From Myxococcales bacterium (GTDB lineage Bacteria > Myxococcota > Bradymonadia > UBA7976 > UBA1532), in the NCBI GenBank assembly GCA_020430675.1, contig JAGQJJ010000005.1, positions 1 through 20,422 of the forward strand: a stretch of 20,422 bases of DNA. The letters run 5' to 3'. A program made the translations under genes and the position numbers. Under the pieces are notes generated by a model. It saw only the letters and a list, made by a program, of their open reading frames with translations. It was not told the DNA's origin and did no database searches. The stretch's first letter is position 1. Each line of letters begins with the position of its first letter. Below, piece after piece: positions 1 through 7,034 of this stretch.

Positions 1-2
1 AG

Positions 3-290
3 AGCCCTTGGAGCCGCCTGCGCGCCTGGTGGAGCCGCAACTGGACGCCGGTGCTCGTCAGCGCCGCCGCCGCCGCCGCGGTCGCATTCTGGATCTCGCG
101 CGGCGCCGGCCCCGGCGCCGCCGACGCGCCCGACAACGCGGGCCCGATCGCGATCGACTCGGTCTCCAACGAGGGCAACAAGACGGTGCTCATCAGCATG
201 CCCGCCGAAGACGGCGGGGCGACGGTCATCTGGCTGCTCGACGAAGAAAGTGACGACGGGCAGCCGGTCGACGGAGAGGATCCAATCTGA
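3..290 (+). CDS. Anti-sigma-factor-like membrane protein, C-terminal part (5' end outside window)
   Basis: The reading frame is already open at the left edge, so the N-terminus is missing; about 95 residues are visible. A GTG at 51 could act as a start, but it would cut into the hydrophobic helix, so I treat the gene as truncated by the window. A Trp/Arg-rich stretch leads into one membrane segment (roughly from the NWTPVL residues through an Ala-rich run to FWISR). A short tail follows, ending in an acidic region with the motif GATVIWLLDEE. Similar tails follow the helix in small anti-sigma factors of delta-proteobacteria and Myxococcota, which carry a zinc-finger (zf-HC2) domain at the N-terminus. 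That domain, and any sigma factor, would lie upstream and cannot be seen. The stop overlaps the next gene's start by one base (TGATG), which suggests translational coupling. The membrane helix is certain; the anti-sigma role is inference. Confidence 0.6.
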   Translation, partial: SPWSRLRAWWSRNWTPVLVSAAAAAAVAFWISRGAGPGAADAPDNAGPIAIDSVSNEGNKTVLISMPAEDGGATVIWLLDEESDDGQPVDGEDPI

Positions 291-736
291 TGTTCATCAC
301 CCGCAGACGACTCGCCAGCCTCGCGTTCGTGGGCATCTTTCTGCTCGGCACGGGCGTCGCGTGGGCCGACGCTCGGGTCGGGTTGAAGATCTCGATCGTG
401 CACGCCACCCGCGACGCGGGCGCGCCGGATCCGGCGCTGGCCAATATCCAGGGCGATCTGGAGAAGGCCTTCGGCGCCTACAAGGGCTTCAAACAGCTCG
501 ACGCCCACGAGCTGGATCTGCCGCTCGGCCAGAAGATCGAGTTGCCGCTTCCCAACGCCAACACCGCGGACTTCACGTACAAGGGCAGCAAGGGCGGCCA
601 GCACCAGATTCACTTCAGCGTGCCCGAAGCGAAGGTTGATGTGGACCTGCGCGCGCCCGCCCGGCGGCTGTTCTATCAGGCGGGTCTGGCCCATGAGGGC
701 GGCATCCTCATCCTGGTCCTGTACTTGAAGGACTGA
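290..736 (+). CDS. Small secreted protein of unknown function
   Basis: This 148-residue protein has a clear signal peptide: the start MFITRRRLASLAF, a hydrophobic core and a likely signal peptidase I cut after GVAWA (about residue 26). The mature part is about 120 residues, with no cysteine and no second membrane helix. It contains a repeated hydrophobic/charged pattern and ends in a hydrophobic GGILILVLYL stretch. From memory, comparable small secreted proteins (a motif like VHAT...D..L..I..DL...F, with a closing Gly-Gly-hydrophobic strand) occur beside anti-sigma factors in Myxococcota. The one-base overlap with the preceding membrane protein supports a joint unit. No catalytic motif is visible, so I assign no function; an envelope or periplasmic partner of the upstream protein is the simplest guess. 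Confidence 0.72.
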   Translation: MFITRRRLASLAFVGIFLLGTGVAWADARVGLKISIVHATRDAGAPDPALANIQGDLEKAFGAYKGFKQLDAHELDLPLGQKIELPLPNANTADFTYKGSKGGQHQIHFSVPEAKVDVDLRAPARRLFYQAGLAHEGGILILVLYLKD

Positions 737-767
737 CGCTGGCGCCGCGAAGTGCTAAACCGACGCG

Positions 768-2144
768 ATGCGCTTCCGTCCCGCCTCCGCCACCCCTGAC
801 GCCCTGCCCGTCGGGGAGCTGACCCGCCGAATCAAGGAGCTGCTCGAAGGGCGCTTTCGGTTCCTGTGGGTCGAAGGCGAGATCAGCCAGCTCAAGGTGC
901 ACCAGAGCGGGCACGTCTACTTCACGCTCAAAGACGCTGACGCGCGCATCGACGCGGTGGTCTGGCGCACGACCGCCTGGCGCATGCGATACCAGCCCGG
1001 TGATGGTGAGCGGGTGCTGGCCCGCGGCCAGATCGCCGTCTGGCCGCCTCGCGGCAGCTATCAGCTCGTCGTCGAAGAGTTCTTGCCCGCGGGCCAAGGC
1101 GCGTTGCAGGCAGCCTTTGAAGCCCTCAAGCAGCGTCTGCTCGCCGAGGGCCTCTTCGACGACGCCCGCAAACGCGACCTGCCTTGGCTGCCGCGCGCGG
1201 TCGGCGTCGTCACCAGCGCGACGGGCGCCGCCCGCCGCGACATCGAGGCGGTCATTCATCGCCGCAGCCCCCAGGTGCCCATCGTGCTGTACCCGGCGCT
1301 GGTGCAAGGCGAAGGCGCCGCCGAAGACGTCTCGCGCGGCATCGCCTGCCTCGGCGCCCGGCCCGATGTCGACGTGATCATCGTCGGGCGCGGCGGCGGC
1401 AGCCTGGAAGACCTTTGGGCTTTCAACGAAGAGATCGTCGCACGGGCCATCGCCGCCTGCCCGAAGCCGGTCATCAGCGCGGTCGGCCACCAGACCGACA
1501 CGACCATCGCCGATCTGGTCGCTGATCGCCGCGCCCCCACGCCTTCAGCCGCGGCCGAGATGGCGGTGCCCGTGCGCGATGATCTGCTCGCCCGCATCGA
1601 CGAGCTGTGCGAACGCCAGCACGCGGCGTTGATGCAGCGCGTAGAGAACGCCGGAAAGCGCGTCGATGACCTCACGCGGCGTCTACAGACCAGCGCGCGC
1701 TTCGAGGGCCATCACCACCGTCACGAGCGGCTCGTCGCACGGCTGACCCAAGCGGTGCAGAACAACGTGCGCCTCGCGCGCCAACGGACGCAGCGGGTGC
1801 AGGTCACGCTGCGCGATCAACAGCCCTCGACGCGCCTCGCCGCCGAGCACCGTCGCCTGGAGCGGACCCTGGCGCGCCTCGACGCCGCGGCCGAAACGCA
1901 AACGCATCGCCGACGCGCCGATCTGCGCGAGTTGCTGGGGCGGCTCGGCGCGCTCTCGCCGCTGGCGAGCCTGGCGCGCGGCTACAGCATCACCCGCGCC
2001 GGCGATCGCGTCATCCGCGCCGCCGATGAGGTCGCGGTCGGCGATGAAGTTGAAGTGCTCTTGCACCGCGGCCGCCTGCAGGCCCGAGTGCTGACGCGGG
2101 ACACGGCGCCGGCCGCGGTCCTGCCCGATCAGGAGTCGACGTGA
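768..2144 (+). CDS. xseA: Exodeoxyribonuclease VII large subunit
   Basis: This is the 458-residue catalytic subunit of exonuclease VII, which degrades single-stranded DNA from both ends into short oligonucleotides and works in repair and recombination in the cytoplasm. The N-terminal OB-fold (about residues 12-108) includes the family motifs VEGEISQ and GHVYFTLKD. The catalytic domain follows, with VVTSATGAARRDI (Asp158), VGRGGGSLEDLWAFNEE (Arg208) and SAVGHQTDTTIADLV (His241, Asp244). These match the Asp/Arg/His/Asp set known to be essential in the E. coli enzyme. Residues about 270-390 are Arg/Gln/Leu-rich and look like the coiled-coil arm that binds the small subunits. A conserved C-terminal block LSPLASLARGYSI follows. 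Length is typical. The start is 31 bases after the previous gene, with no strong Shine-Dalgarno sequence. Its stop overlaps the xseB start by 4 bases (GTGA). Confidence 0.97.
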   Translation: MRFRPASATPDALPVGELTRRIKELLEGRFRFLWVEGEISQLKVHQSGHVYFTLKDADARIDAVVWRTTAWRMRYQPGDGERVLARGQIAVWPPRGSYQLVVEEFLPAGQGALQAAFEALKQRLLAEGLFDDARKRDLPWLPRAVGVVTSATGAARRDIEAVIHRRSPQVPIVLYPALVQGEGAAEDVSRGIACLGARPDVDVIIVGRGGGSLEDLWAFNEEIVARAIAACPKPVISAVGHQTDTTIADLVADRRAPTPSAAAEMAVPVRDDLLARIDELCERQHAALMQRVENAGKRVDDLTRRLQTSARFEGHHHRHERLVARLTQAVQNNVRLARQRTQRVQVTLRDQQPSTRLAAEHRRLERTLARLDAAAETQTHRRRADLRELLGRLGALSPLASLARGYSITRAGDRVIRAADEVAVGDEVEVLLHRGRLQARVLTRDTAPAAVLPDQEST

Positions 2145-2356
2145 GCGAAGATCAGGCGCCCGAGCGCTTTGAAGACGTGGTCAATGAGCTGGAGGGGCTG
2201 GTACGCCAGCTCGAACAGGGTCAGCTGCCGCTCGATGAGGCCCTGCGCCTGTACGAGCGCGGGGTCGGGCTCGCGCGCAAGGGCAACGCGCTGCTGGAGG
2301 GCGCCGAGCGCCGCATCGAAGAGCTGCAGCGCGAGCTGGCGGAGCCCGGTCGATGA
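2141..2356 (+). CDS. xseB: Exodeoxyribonuclease VII small subunit
   Basis: This 71-residue protein starts with GTG inside the xseA stop. It shows the standard XseB pattern: FEDVVNELEGLVRQLEQGQL, then PLDEALRLYERGV and a Glu/Arg-rich closing helix. Several small subunits bind the coiled-coil arm of XseA and are needed for active exonuclease VII. Its length is normal for the family (about 65-85 residues). The 4-base overlaps on both sides (GTGA with xseA, ATGA with ispA) indicate translational coupling within the operon. Confidence 0.96.
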   Translation: MSEDQAPERFEDVVNELEGLVRQLEQGQLPLDEALRLYERGVGLARKGNALLEGAERRIEELQRELAEPGR

Positions 2357-3198
2357 AGAGCGCGCTGACCGCCGCGCGCAAGCGACTGCTCGCGGCGTTT
2401 GAGGCGGCGCTGCTGGCCGAAACTGCCGGCTGGAAGGCATGGCCCGAAGCGCTGGCCGAGCCGATGCGCTACTCGCTCTTCGGGGGCGGCAAGCGCGTCC
2501 GCCCGCTGCTGGCGCTGCTCGCCGCCGAGGCGACCACCGGCGATGCGCACGACGCGCTGCCCTGGGCGGCGGCGATCGAGATGATCCACACCTATAGCCT
2601 GGTGCACGACGACCTGCCGGCGATGGACGACGACGACGAGCGCCGTGGGCGGCCGACCTGCCATATCGCCTTCGGCGAGGCCCACGCCATTCTGGCCGGC
2701 GACGCCTTGTTGACCGAGGCATTCGGCGTGCTCGCTCGCGCGAATTGGCCCGCCGAGCGCGCAATTCGGTTGGTGCGACTGGCCCATGAAGCGGCCGGAA
2801 GCTCGGGCATGATCGCGGGTCAGGTGCTCGACATCGGCGGCGCCGTGCGCACGCTGGCGCAACTGGAGACGATGCAGCGCCTGAAGACCGGCGCGCTGAT
2901 CCGCGCGGCGTGCATGGGCGGCGCGATTGCGGTCGGTGCAACCGCGGCACAGGTTGAGGCGCTGGCCCAGTACGGCGCAGCGATCGGATTGCTCTTCCAG
3001 ATCACCGACGACCTGCTCGACGCGGCGCAGGACGCCGAGGGTGATGGCCGAAATGTATTGCACCACATGGACTTGAACGCGGTGCATGCGTGGCGTGACA
3101 ACGTGGCGGCCGAAGCGATTGACGCCCTGCAACCATTGGGCGACGCCGCAGCCACCCTCGCCGAGCTGGCCCACTTCGTCGCGCATCGCCAGGTCTGA
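2353..3198 (+). CDS. ispA: Farnesyl (short-chain polyprenyl) diphosphate synthase
   Basis: This 281-residue trans-prenyltransferase condenses isopentenyl diphosphate with allylic diphosphates, giving farnesyl diphosphate for undecaprenyl, quinone and other isoprenoid lipids. Visible motifs are FGGGKRVRP (residues 43-51, substrate-binding Lys/Arg), the first Asp-rich motif DDLPAMD with the following DDDERRGRPT (86-102), GQVLDI (156-161), LKTGALI (177-183), and the second Asp-rich motif DDLLD (219-223). The DDxxxxD form of the first motif is typical of bacterial farnesyl synthases. An oddity is that the block after the second motif (about residues 224-250) lacks the usual Gly-Lys-...-Asp-...-Lys-Thr-Tyr-Pro pattern and reads EGDGRNVLHHMDLNAVHAW instead. 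The enzyme may therefore differ in kinetics or product length. A GGAG sequence about 9 bases upstream supports the ATG. It overlaps xseB by 4 bases and tlyA by 1 base. Confidence 0.92.
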   Translation: MKSALTAARKRLLAAFEAALLAETAGWKAWPEALAEPMRYSLFGGGKRVRPLLALLAAEATTGDAHDALPWAAAIEMIHTYSLVHDDLPAMDDDDERRGRPTCHIAFGEAHAILAGDALLTEAFGVLARANWPAERAIRLVRLAHEAAGSSGMIAGQVLDIGGAVRTLAQLETMQRLKTGALIRAACMGGAIAVGATAAQVEALAQYGAAIGLLFQITDDLLDAAQDAEGDGRNVLHHMDLNAVHAWRDNVAAEAIDALQPLGDAAATLAELAHFVAHRQV

Positions 3199-3941
3199 TG
3201 GCGCGACGCCGCGTGGACGAGTTGCTCGTCGAGCGCGGGCTGGCCCCCGGACTGGCCGAGGCGCGAGCGCTGGTCATGGCGGGCACGGTCATCGCCGGCG
3301 AACGGCGCGTCGACAAGGCGGGCGAGCGCCTGCGCCCTGACGAAGTGCTGCGCCTGCGCCCGCGACGGGGGCACGCTTTTGTCAGCCGGGGTGGCCTCAA
3401 GCTCGACGGCGCACTGGCCGCCTTCGGGGTCGATCCGAGCGGCGCGGTCTGCCTCGATCTGGGCGCCAGCACCGGCGGCTTCACCGACTGCCTGCTGCAA
3501 CACGGCGCGCGGCGCGTATACGCGGTCGATGTGGGTTACGGACTGCTCGATTGGCGGCTGCGCGAAGACGCGCGGGTGGTCGTGCTCGAGCGCGTGCACG
3601 CCGCCGAGCTGACACGGGTGCAGGTGCCGGAGCCGATCGACCTTCTGGTGGCTGACATCTCGTTCAACTCCCTCTCGCGCCTGCTGGCGCCGGTGCGGCC
3701 GCTGCTCGCCGAGTCGGCCACCACCGTGCTGCTGGTCAAGCCGCAGTTTGAGCTGGCGGCCGAGCAGGTCGGCGAGGGCGGGGTGGTGCGCGATCCGGCG
3801 CTCTGGGCCCAGGCCTGCGCTCAGGTCGAGGCCGCCGTGCGCGAGGCCGGCCTGCACCCCGTCGGGCTCGAACGCTCGTCGATCAAGGGCTCGCGGGGGA
3901 ACGTCGAATTTCTGCTCTGCGCCCGGACCGCACCCGCTTGA
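3198..3941 (+). CDS. tlyA: TlyA-family 16S/23S rRNA (cytidine-2'-O)-methyltransferase
   Basis: This 247-residue protein has an N-terminal S4 RNA-binding domain (about residues 2-58, starting RRRVDELLVERGLA) and a FtsJ-like methyltransferase domain. The SAM-binding loop is CLDLGASTGGFTDCLL (85-100). The Lys-Asp-Lys-Glu set expected for 2'-O-methylation is visible: Lys68 in FVSRGGLKLDGAL, Asp153 in VADISFNSL, Lys181 in LVKPQFEL and Glu237 in GNVEFLL. TlyA methylates a cytidine in ribosomal RNA; in mycobacteria its loss gives capreomycin resistance. Two segments that are normally conserved differ: the usual GYGQL reads GYGLL, and the usual ERTNxR reads ERVHAAE (131-137). Site choice may therefore differ. 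Some family members are labelled haemolysin, a name I do not adopt. It begins with a TGATG overlap with ispA and converges with the next gene, overlapping it by 59 bases. Confidence 0.9.
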   Translation: MARRRVDELLVERGLAPGLAEARALVMAGTVIAGERRVDKAGERLRPDEVLRLRPRRGHAFVSRGGLKLDGALAAFGVDPSGAVCLDLGASTGGFTDCLLQHGARRVYAVDVGYGLLDWRLREDARVVVLERVHAAELTRVQVPEPIDLLVADISFNSLSRLLAPVRPLLAESATTVLLVKPQFELAAEQVGEGGVVRDPALWAQACAQVEAAVREAGLHPVGLERSSIKGSRGNVEFLLCARTAPA

Positions 3942-5277
3942 CGGCGCCGACGAGCAGCGCCGCCCAGACCGGCACGTATTCGACCAGGCGCCAACGCCAG
4001 TCGACGCTCCACTCGCCGGTGCGCAGGTAGTCGGGACGGGGCAGGTAAGCCGTCCAGGCCAGCAGCGACCAGATGAGCACCGCGTGGGCCCACCAGCGCC
4101 GCGACGCGATGCCCAGAACCGCAAAGGGCAGGGCCCAGACCAGATACCAGGGGTGCAAGACCGGGGCGACGAGGAAGAGGCCCACCAGAATGGGGCCCAG
4201 GCTGGTCTCCAAGTCGCGCGCGGCCCACCAGCGTTGCAGGCACAGCAGGCCGAACAGCCCGATCGCGGTGGCCTTGGCGGCGGCGAAGGCGACCTCGTCG
4301 GGCCAGACCTGATGCGGCAGTGCGCCCGGGCTGTCGCCGACCAGCGTCCGCACCGCGCGCACCGCCACGGGCGGCAGATCAACGGGCAGCTCCGAGGGCG
4401 GCCACCAGAGTTCGAAGGGCCAGGCGAGCACCGCAAACAGGCCCTCGTTCGCCCGCCATCGGTGGCCATAAGCCCTCAATCCATCGAGCAATTCTTGTCC
4501 GGCGCCCAGGTACGGCACGGCGAGAAGCGCGACGGCCAACAGCGTCAACGCGACCGTTCGTCGATGGGCGCGAAGCAATGTCGGCAGCGCGAGGATGGGC
4601 AGGAACTTCACGCCGATTGCGTAGGCCAGCGCCAGGGCCGGTCGCCCGAAGCGCCCCGCGGCGAGCCAGGCACCGGCGAGGATCGTGGCGGCGGCGCCCG
4701 CGACATCGATGTGACCACCGACGGCGCCTTCCAAGATGGGCAGGGGCGCAAATGCGTAGAGCAGGGCGACCTGCGGGGGCCGATCGGTGCGCTGCGCCCA
4801 GCGCCAGAGCGCGCCGACGAGCAGGACGTCGGCGAGCGCCATCAAAGCGCGCAAGATCAGCGTCGACGGGCCGGCAACGCTCGCCGCCAGGAAGGTCAAC
4901 TGCGCCGCTGGCGGGTAGATGGTCGGGATATGGGCGTGGCCGATCTGTCCGCGGATGGCGGCCAATGCCGGGGGCGCGGCAAGGGCGTCGAGCGCCGGAT
5001 CGGCGGGCGCATGGCGGTAGGGGTTGTGTCCGGCCCATTGCACCGCGCCGTCCCAGACATACCGCCAGACGTCTTCTGAGAGCAGCGGGGGCAGCACCAG
5101 CAGGACCACACGGGCCAGCAACGCCATGACCAGCAGTCGGACGAGGCCATCGCGGTCCGCCGCCCAGTCGCGCCAGTGCCACCAGATGAACAGATAGGGC
5201 AACCCGGCGAGCCCGTACCCGATGATCAGGCGCTCCAACCGCGCCGCTTCGTCGCCCGGCCAGATGCCGGCCAGCAA
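3883..5277 (-). CDS. GT-C fold membrane glycosyltransferase (GT87/DUF2029-like)
   Basis: This 464-residue integral membrane protein has about ten hydrophobic segments. Motifs fit the GT-C superfamily, which takes sugars from polyprenyl-phosphate donors on the outer face of the inner membrane. An acidic pair in the first large loop (LLSEDVWRYVWDG, Glu68-Asp69) is followed by AGHNPYRHAP, then PTIYPPAAQ, and a late LHPWYLVW. Related proteins are annotated as GT87 or polyprenol-phosphate mannosyltransferases; the sugar and acceptor cannot be read from the sequence. The only standard start in frame is TTG at 5277. However, the frame stays open up to an in-frame stop at 5425-5427, and the extra residues encode another hydrophobic segment (RRLLTCGLAVGLVPLLAG) that looks like the first helix of the family. 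The true start may be a CTG (5343, 5352 or 5355) or be disturbed by a frameshift. The gene end overlaps tlyA tail to tail. Confidence 0.85.
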   Translation of the reverse strand: MLAGIWPGDEAARLERLIIGYGLAGLPYLFIWWHWRDWAADRDGLVRLLVMALLARVVLLVLPPLLSEDVWRYVWDGAVQWAGHNPYRHAPADPALDALAAPPALAAIRGQIGHAHIPTIYPPAAQLTFLAASVAGPSTLILRALMALADVLLVGALWRWAQRTDRPPQVALLYAFAPLPILEGAVGGHIDVAGAAATILAGAWLAAGRFGRPALALAYAIGVKFLPILALPTLLRAHRRTVALTLLAVALLAVPYLGAGQELLDGLRAYGHRWRANEGLFAVLAWPFELWWPPSELPVDLPPVAVRAVRTLVGDSPGALPHQVWPDEVAFAAAKATAIGLFGLLCLQRWWAARDLETSLGPILVGLFLVAPVLHPWYLVWALPFAVLGIASRRWWAHAVLIWSLLAWTAYLPRPDYLRTGEWSVDWRWRLVEYVPVWAALLVGAVKRVRSGRRAEIRRSPASP

Positions 5278-5524
5278 CGGGACCAGCCCGACCGCCAGCC
5301 CACAGGTCAGCAGTCGACGCTCGGGGGCCGACGATGGAAGCAGACGGCTCAGCAGCGCGGCACCGCAGTCACAGCGGTGCGCACGTCCGTTGATTCCCCA
5401 AGCGCGCCGGACGCAGTGTCGTTGCTAAGGCCGAGAGCGGAGGCGATGCATCGTGGAGCATCGAGAACGCCGCCAGCGTCGTCGCGGACAAGCGCGACAG
5501 GATCAACGGTGCCGCGCACCGCGA
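5278..5524. other. 247-base gap between the two glycosyltransferase genes
   Basis: No independent gene is supported here. On the minus strand the part up to 5424 is in frame with the GT-C gene and probably encodes its real N-terminus. The remainder (about 5428-5524) may be leader. An open frame from the preceding GT2 region runs through it in another phase, but its composition looks like a shadow. I saw no convincing promoter. A 7-bp inverted repeat lies at 5360-5380. Confidence 0.4.
5360..5380. repeat. Inverted repeat, 7-bp arms
   Basis: The arms GCACCGC and GCGGTGC are perfect, with a 7-base loop AGTCACA. The repeat lies just before the likely true start of the GT-C gene. It lacks a T-run, so it is not a standard terminator. 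It could be a leader hairpin or chance in GC-rich DNA. Confidence 0.3.
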
Positions 5525-6997
5525 TCAGGTGGCGCGGCGCAGCGAGGGCCACTGGAAGAGGCTCATCAGGCCCGTGTACAGGAAACCGATCTGGAACAGC
5601 GCCATGAAGGGCACCGCCAGCCACAGACCCTCGCGCACACAGTAGATGAGGGTGTAGGTGTACCAGAGGCCCAACCCCAGCTCGATCACCGGCAGCAGGT
5701 TGCGCCCGCCCCGATACAGCCGCTGCGCCACGCCGGCACGCTGCCGGCCTTCGACAGCGAGCTTGGGCGTGCGCACAAAAGGCGACTCGTGGCCGAAGAG
5801 GGCCTCCAGCGTCGCCTTGGCGTTGTTGACGGCCAGTCCGATGCCCAGCGCCAGCACAAAGGGCAGGTACAGGACGCGGCGCCCCCAATCACCGCCGGCC
5901 TCGCGCTGGCTGACCAGATAGAAAGTGCAGACCGAGACCGTCGCGCCGAAGAAGAACGGCAGGTCGAGCATCGCCGCTTCGTACCATCCGTGATCGACCC
6001 GGATGCGCAATGCAAACGGCATCATGAGCGACAGCACGATCATCATCACGTAGGCGAGGTTGTTGGTCAGGTGGATGAAGGCCTCGAACTTCACCCGCCG
6101 GGGCAGGCGGCTGCGCAGGATGCGCGGCAGCAGCTTGAGGCCGACTTGAATCGAGCCCTTGGCCCAGCGATGTTGCTGGGTCTTGAAGGCGTTCATCTCG
6201 ATGGGCACTTCGGCGGGCGAGAGCAGATCCTTGAGGAAGATGAACCGCCAGCCCGCGAGCTGCGCGCGGTACGACAGGTCGAGATCTTCGGTCAGCGTGT
6301 CATGCTGCCAACCACCGGCGTCGTTGATGCACGCCCGCCGCCAGACGCCTGCGGTGCCGTTGAAGTTGAAAAACAGCCCCGACCGATTGCGCGCGGTGTG
6401 CTCGATGACAAAATGCCCGTCGAGCAGAATGCTCTGGGCTTGGGTGAGCAACGAGTACTCACGGTTGAGGTGGTCCCAGCGGGCCTGGACCATGCCGATG
6501 TCGCCGTCGACGAAAAACGGGATCGTGCGCTCCAAGAAGTCAGCGGGCGGGGTGAAGTCGGCGTCGAAGACCGCGATGAACTCACCCTTGGCGACGGCCA
6601 TCCCCGCTTGCAGGGCGCCGGCTTTGAAGCCGCTTCGATCCGTGCGGTGCAGCAGCACGATGTCAACGCCGCGCGCCCGCCAGGCCTCGACGGCGGCTCG
6701 GCTGATGTCGACCGTGTCGTCCGTCGAGTCGTCGAGCACCTGGACCTCGAAGCGGTCCCGCGGGTAGCGCATGGCGCAGACGTGGTCGATCAGCCGCTGC
6801 ACCACAAAGCGCTCGTTGAAGACCGGCAACTGGATCGTGACTTTGGGGAGCTGCGCCGGCGCTTCCGGGCGGGCGGGCGCTTGATCGCGGTGGCTGAAAT
6901 ACAGCCACGCCATCCGGTAGCGATGCAGACCGTAGAAGCAGAGCCCGACCATCACGCCGAAGTATGCGATCAGAAAGACGATCTCTCCGGAGTTCAT
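5525..6997 (-). CDS. Processive family 2 glycosyltransferase (cellulose-synthase/CslA-like)
   Basis: This protein has 490 residues from the ATG at 6997. A longer frame to a TTG at 7063 exists, but that TTG is part of the -35 box, so the shorter form is right. The order is an N-terminal membrane helix (about 6-26), a cytoplasmic GT-A domain (about 52-290), then four to five membrane helices (about 304-480). Catalytic marks of processive GT2 enzymes are all present: LDDST (Asp89-Asp90), FDADF (Asp145, Asp147), TEDLD (Glu237-Asp238) and QQHRW (274-278). Such enzymes polymerise beta-linked sugars from nucleotide-sugar donors and pass the chain through the membrane. CslA-type mannan/glucomannan synthases are the nearest plant analogues I can name; the actual sugar is unknown. 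No BcsB-, PilZ- or export-type partner lies nearby. The neighbouring GT-C enzyme suggests an envelope glycan. Confidence 0.9.
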   Translation of the reverse strand: MNSGEIVFLIAYFGVMVGLCFYGLHRYRMAWLYFSHRDQAPARPEAPAQLPKVTIQLPVFNERFVVQRLIDHVCAMRYPRDRFEVQVLDDSTDDTVDISRAAVEAWRARGVDIVLLHRTDRSGFKAGALQAGMAVAKGEFIAVFDADFTPPADFLERTIPFFVDGDIGMVQARWDHLNREYSLLTQAQSILLDGHFVIEHTARNRSGLFFNFNGTAGVWRRACINDAGGWQHDTLTEDLDLSYRAQLAGWRFIFLKDLLSPAEVPIEMNAFKTQQHRWAKGSIQVGLKLLPRILRSRLPRRVKFEAFIHLTNNLAYVMMIVLSLMMPFALRIRVDHGWYEAAMLDLPFFFGATVSVCTFYLVSQREAGGDWGRRVLYLPFVLALGIGLAVNNAKATLEALFGHESPFVRTPKLAVEGRQRAGVAQRLYRGGRNLLPVIELGLGLWYTYTLIYCVREGLWLAVPFMALFQIGFLYTGLMSLFQWPSLRRAT

Positions 6998-7034
6998 CCT
7001 CGAATCCGCTCGGGTCGATGATCGAGAGGCGGGC

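Noticed and set aside
3198..3941. TlyA as a haemolysin
   Set aside because: The S4 plus FtsJ-like domains and Lys-Asp-Lys-Glu set point to an rRNA methyltransferase; the haemolysin name is historical.
2820..4469. 549-codon minus-strand frame across ispA, tlyA and the GT-C gene
   Set aside because: It is antisense to ispA and tlyA and out of frame with the GT-C gene, with low-complexity composition.
5453..7021. 522-codon plus-strand frame opposite the GT2 gene
   Set aside because: Its translation is rich in Arg, Gln, His and Asp with no motif, and the opposite strand carries a complete, motif-proven enzyme.
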